DNA of 6,272 nucleotides, from NCBI GenBank assembly GCA_013215905.1, contig JABSQI010000100.1, positions 1 through 6,272 on the forward strand. The letters run 5' to 3'. Of the stretch, positions 4,947 to 6,272 are shown piece by piece. A program made the position numbers and the translations under genes. How positions within the stretch are numbered: the stretch's first letter is position 1; each line of letters opens with the position of its first letter. Under the pieces are notes generated by a model. That model saw only the letters and a program-made list of their open reading frames with translations. It was not told the DNA's origin and did not search any database. Source of the DNA: Legionellales bacterium (GTDB lineage Bacteria; Pseudomonadota; Gammaproteobacteria; PIVX01).

Positions 4947-5649
4947 TATATTTTATCTGCTTTATATTTCCTAAGAGTCTTTTAAATTTATATTTAATAT
5001 TAAAAGACCGATGAAATTCGCCTAAAATCCTCCAAGTCCCTAAACATAAAAACGCTCCAAATAAAAACGTAAAGACATTCATTAATATATGCTTTAATTT
5101 CCGCCCAATTCCTTCATGAATTTCATAAAAAGGATCGGCAGCAGGAACATTAAATACCCAAGCCAACGTTTTGACTATCTCTACAATGTGACCGTCAACA
5201 GCTTTTAAAAAAAACAAAAGCAACAAATTCAAAACCACCATAGACGATAAATAAAAGAAAACGATCTTTCTAATTTTGACAGCAAATAGTAGCTTATTGT
5301 TATCTGCAACCTCTTCATTTATCATAATAAAACTAACTATTGAAGCTAAAAAACAACCAAAAAAAGATGAGTATTCAAATAAAGTTAAAATTATACGGGA
5401 AACAATAGAAAGTCCGACCTCATATTCTCTTATTAAATACTCAAAGCCCGATATAACAAAAAGAGGCAATATAAACATTGAAATAAGCATAGAAAATTGC
5501 AAAATGTTCAAAAGGCTTCGTTCTACTTTTTCATTTTTATAAGTGATATAACATAGCGAAAATAAAAACAATACAGACCAAGTAGTCAGCGCACATACCA
5601 TCGCCCACAATACTGTTGACAACACTGTTGTAAGTAAATCACTCATCAT
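4930..5649 (-). CDS. Multi-pass membrane protein, tandem family member B (unknown function)
   Basis: This 239-residue paralogue of its two neighbours has about five hydrophobic segments: residues 10-34, 47-68, 91-110, 129-150 and 189-207. The signature VDGHIVEIVKTLAWVFNVPA (151-170) follows the fourth segment, then ADPFYEIHEGIG, and the chain ends with LGEFHRSFNIKYKFKR...IKQIKYRGKHG (209-239). A conserved stretch NNKLLFAVKIRK (117-128) before the fourth segment also matches the paralogues. The N-terminal third is the least conserved part. The start is ATGATG with AGGGGA about 7 bases before it. The gene begins 9 bases after the upstream paralogue. A six-codon reading frame, MDRGIE-stop, sits across that junction and ends on the start codon; it looks like a relic of the start used by member C. 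Function is unknown. Confidence 0.85.
   Translation of the reverse strand: MMSDLLTTVLSTVLWAMVCALTTWSVLFLFSLCYITYKNEKVERSLLNILQFSMLISMFILPLFVISGFEYLIREYEVGLSIVSRIILTLFEYSSFFGCFLASIVSFIMINEEVADNNKLLFAVKIRKIVFFYLSSMVVLNLLLLFFLKAVDGHIVEIVKTLAWVFNVPAADPFYEIHEGIGRKLKHILMNVFTFLFGAFLCLGTWRILGEFHRSFNIKYKFKRLLGNIKQIKYRGKHG
4953..5004 (-). repeat. Conserved 3'-end block of membrane array, copy in member B
   Basis: This is the same block as 4235-4286 and 5682-5733 but more diverged. The ATTTAATATTAAA end and the TTTATAT part are kept. Confidence 0.6.
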
Positions 5650-5655
5650 TCAATT

Positions 5656-5675
5656 CCCCTATCCATTCTTCCCCC
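5656..5675 (-). repeat. Gene-junction repeat, A/B junction
   Basis: This copy of the 4927-4946 junction lies at the end of member A. The same ATGGATAGGGG is present, but reading from its ATG gives only MDRGIE before a TGA that overlaps the actual start of member B. Confidence 0.7.
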
Positions 5676-6272
5676 AATTTCTTATTTGTTTTATATCCCC
5701 CCAAAATTTTTTAAATATATATTTAATATTAAAAAACCAACCAAACTCCCCTAAAATTTTTGAAGTCCCTAAACATAAAAATATTGCATACAGCCAAAAG
5801 GAAGACCACAGCAAAGCATCTCTCAAATCTACCCCAATCCCCTCATAGAAAGGACTAGTAGCAGAAACATCAAATATCCAAGCTAGAATATTGACTATCT
5901 CTACAATATAACCATCTAAAATTTTTAGCAAAAACAAAAAAAATAAATTGACAACGACCCCGGACAACAAATAAAAATAAAACACCCTTCTAACTTTTGT
6001 AGCAAATAACGCCCTTTTTCTATTAACAAGTTCTAAATTCAAGAATTGCGAATAGAAGGTCGCCACTGCAAAGCTAGCAAACCCAAAACCACACTCAAAG
6101 GCATTAAAAACCGTGCTTCCAGTAACAGAAATCTCCACTCCAATACATTCCCGCATTAAATGTTCAATACAATTAATAACCCCATCCGAAACAACCAACG
6201 AAACGAATCCCACGTACGCTCCAAGTATAAGCAAAAAATCCAGAAACCCCCGATCAACTTCATCATCCCCGT
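5659..6272 (-). CDS. Multi-pass membrane protein, tandem family member A (5' end outside window)
   Basis: The reading frame is open to the window edge and 203 residues are visible. The only start-like codon near the left of the open part is a TTG at 6234, but the frame continues upstream as GDDEVDRGFLDF. That stretch lines up with GDELDEF (residues 42-48) of member C, which follows its first membrane helix. I therefore infer that about 40 more residues with one more helix lie beyond the edge. The visible part carries LFATKVRRVFYFYLL, a hydrophobic segment, the signature LDGYIVEIVNILAWIFDVSA and then SPFYEGIGV. It ends LGEFGWFFNIKYIFKK...IKQIRNWGKNG. It is closest to member B in overall plan, but its 3' DNA is closest to that of member C. 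Function is unknown; it may not be the first gene of the operon. Confidence 0.82.
   Translation of the reverse strand, partial: GDDEVDRGFLDFLLILGAYVGFVSLVVSDGVINCIEHLMRECIGVEISVTGSTVFNAFECGFGFASFAVATFYSQFLNLELVNRKRALFATKVRRVFYFYLLSGVVVNLFFLFLLKILDGYIVEIVNILAWIFDVSATSPFYEGIGVDLRDALLWSSFWLYAIFLCLGTSKILGEFGWFFNIKYIFKKFWGDIKQIRNWGKNG
5682..5733 (-). repeat. Conserved 3'-end block of membrane array, copy in member A
   Basis: This block is nearly identical to 4235-4286 in member C, although member B lies between them. The pattern fits duplication plus local gene conversion. Confidence 0.7.

Noticed and set aside
4778..5014. Plus-strand frame of 78 codons
   Set aside because: It lies antisense to the membrane-protein genes and reads through their conserved 3' block; there is no protein-like character.
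5276..5542. Plus-strand frame of 88 codons
   Set aside because: It lies entirely antisense to member B of the membrane family, whose reading is supported by its paralogues.
6232..6234. TTG at 6234-6232 as the start of the right-edge membrane gene
   Set aside because: The frame stays open to the edge, and the residues upstream (GDDEVD) match member C after its first helix, so the gene most likely begins outside the window.
1..6272. CRISPR array, insertion sequence or phage element
   Set aside because: No regularly spaced direct repeats, transposase-like frames, terminal inverted repeats with target duplications, or phage genes were seen.

Overview
The window is A+T-rich (roughly two thirds by eye) bacterial DNA. 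All ten genes I accept lie on the minus strand, so transcription runs from the right edge to the left. Three proteins align almost end to end with Escherichia coli proteins as I remember them: YccA (a Bax-inhibitor-1-type membrane protein), QmcA (an SPFH protein) and its partner YbbJ (NfeD type). Stand-alone Fis-like proteins are also present. Together these point to a gammaproteobacterium with an A+T-rich genome, such as a symbiont, an intracellular lineage or a Thiotrichales/Legionellales-like group. I cannot name the genus.

Layout in transcription order. (1) From the right edge to 4134 there are three tandem paralogous multi-pass membrane proteins of unknown function; the first is cut by the window edge. 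They share a central motif around DG(Y/H)(I/V)VEIV and a C-terminal FNIKY(I/K)FK...IKQI block. They are tightly packed (9-base gap, then 8-base overlap). Two bases after them comes a 105-residue protein with a degenerate Fis-like helix-turn-helix (3814-4131). (2) After 113 bases comes a 70-residue, cysteine-bearing Fis-like protein that starts at TTG (3488-3700). (3) After 45 bases comes qmcA-nfeD (3442-2076), followed in the same operon by a 90-residue protein that aligns with Fis over its whole length (1789-2061) and a 182-residue protein made of two Fis-like units in one chain (1244-1792). (4) A 400-base intergenic stretch holds one copy of a structured repeat and the yccA upstream region. 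(5) yccA (172-843) is followed by the second copy of the repeat near the left edge.

Two themes stand out. The first is a local expansion of Fis-like modules: five modules in four genes, including a natural single-chain pair, interleaved with membrane-protein operons. Their recognition helices differ at positions that contact DNA in E. coli Fis. The second is membrane quality control. YccA is a substrate and modulator of the FtsH protease, and QmcA was linked genetically to FtsH/HtpX in E. coli. Both sit here beside an unknown tandem membrane family. Whether the Fis-like proteins control the membrane genes is inference from gene order only.

Non-coding signals of note are a roughly 110-130-base repeat present twice, immediately 3' of yccA and of the double-Fis gene. 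Each copy ends in a hairpin whose arms differ in sequence but still pair, followed by a T-run on the plus strand. There is also a near-perfect inverted repeat upstream of yccA, and duplicated gene junctions in the membrane-protein array that record how it grew. I found no tRNA, rRNA, CRISPR array or transposase.
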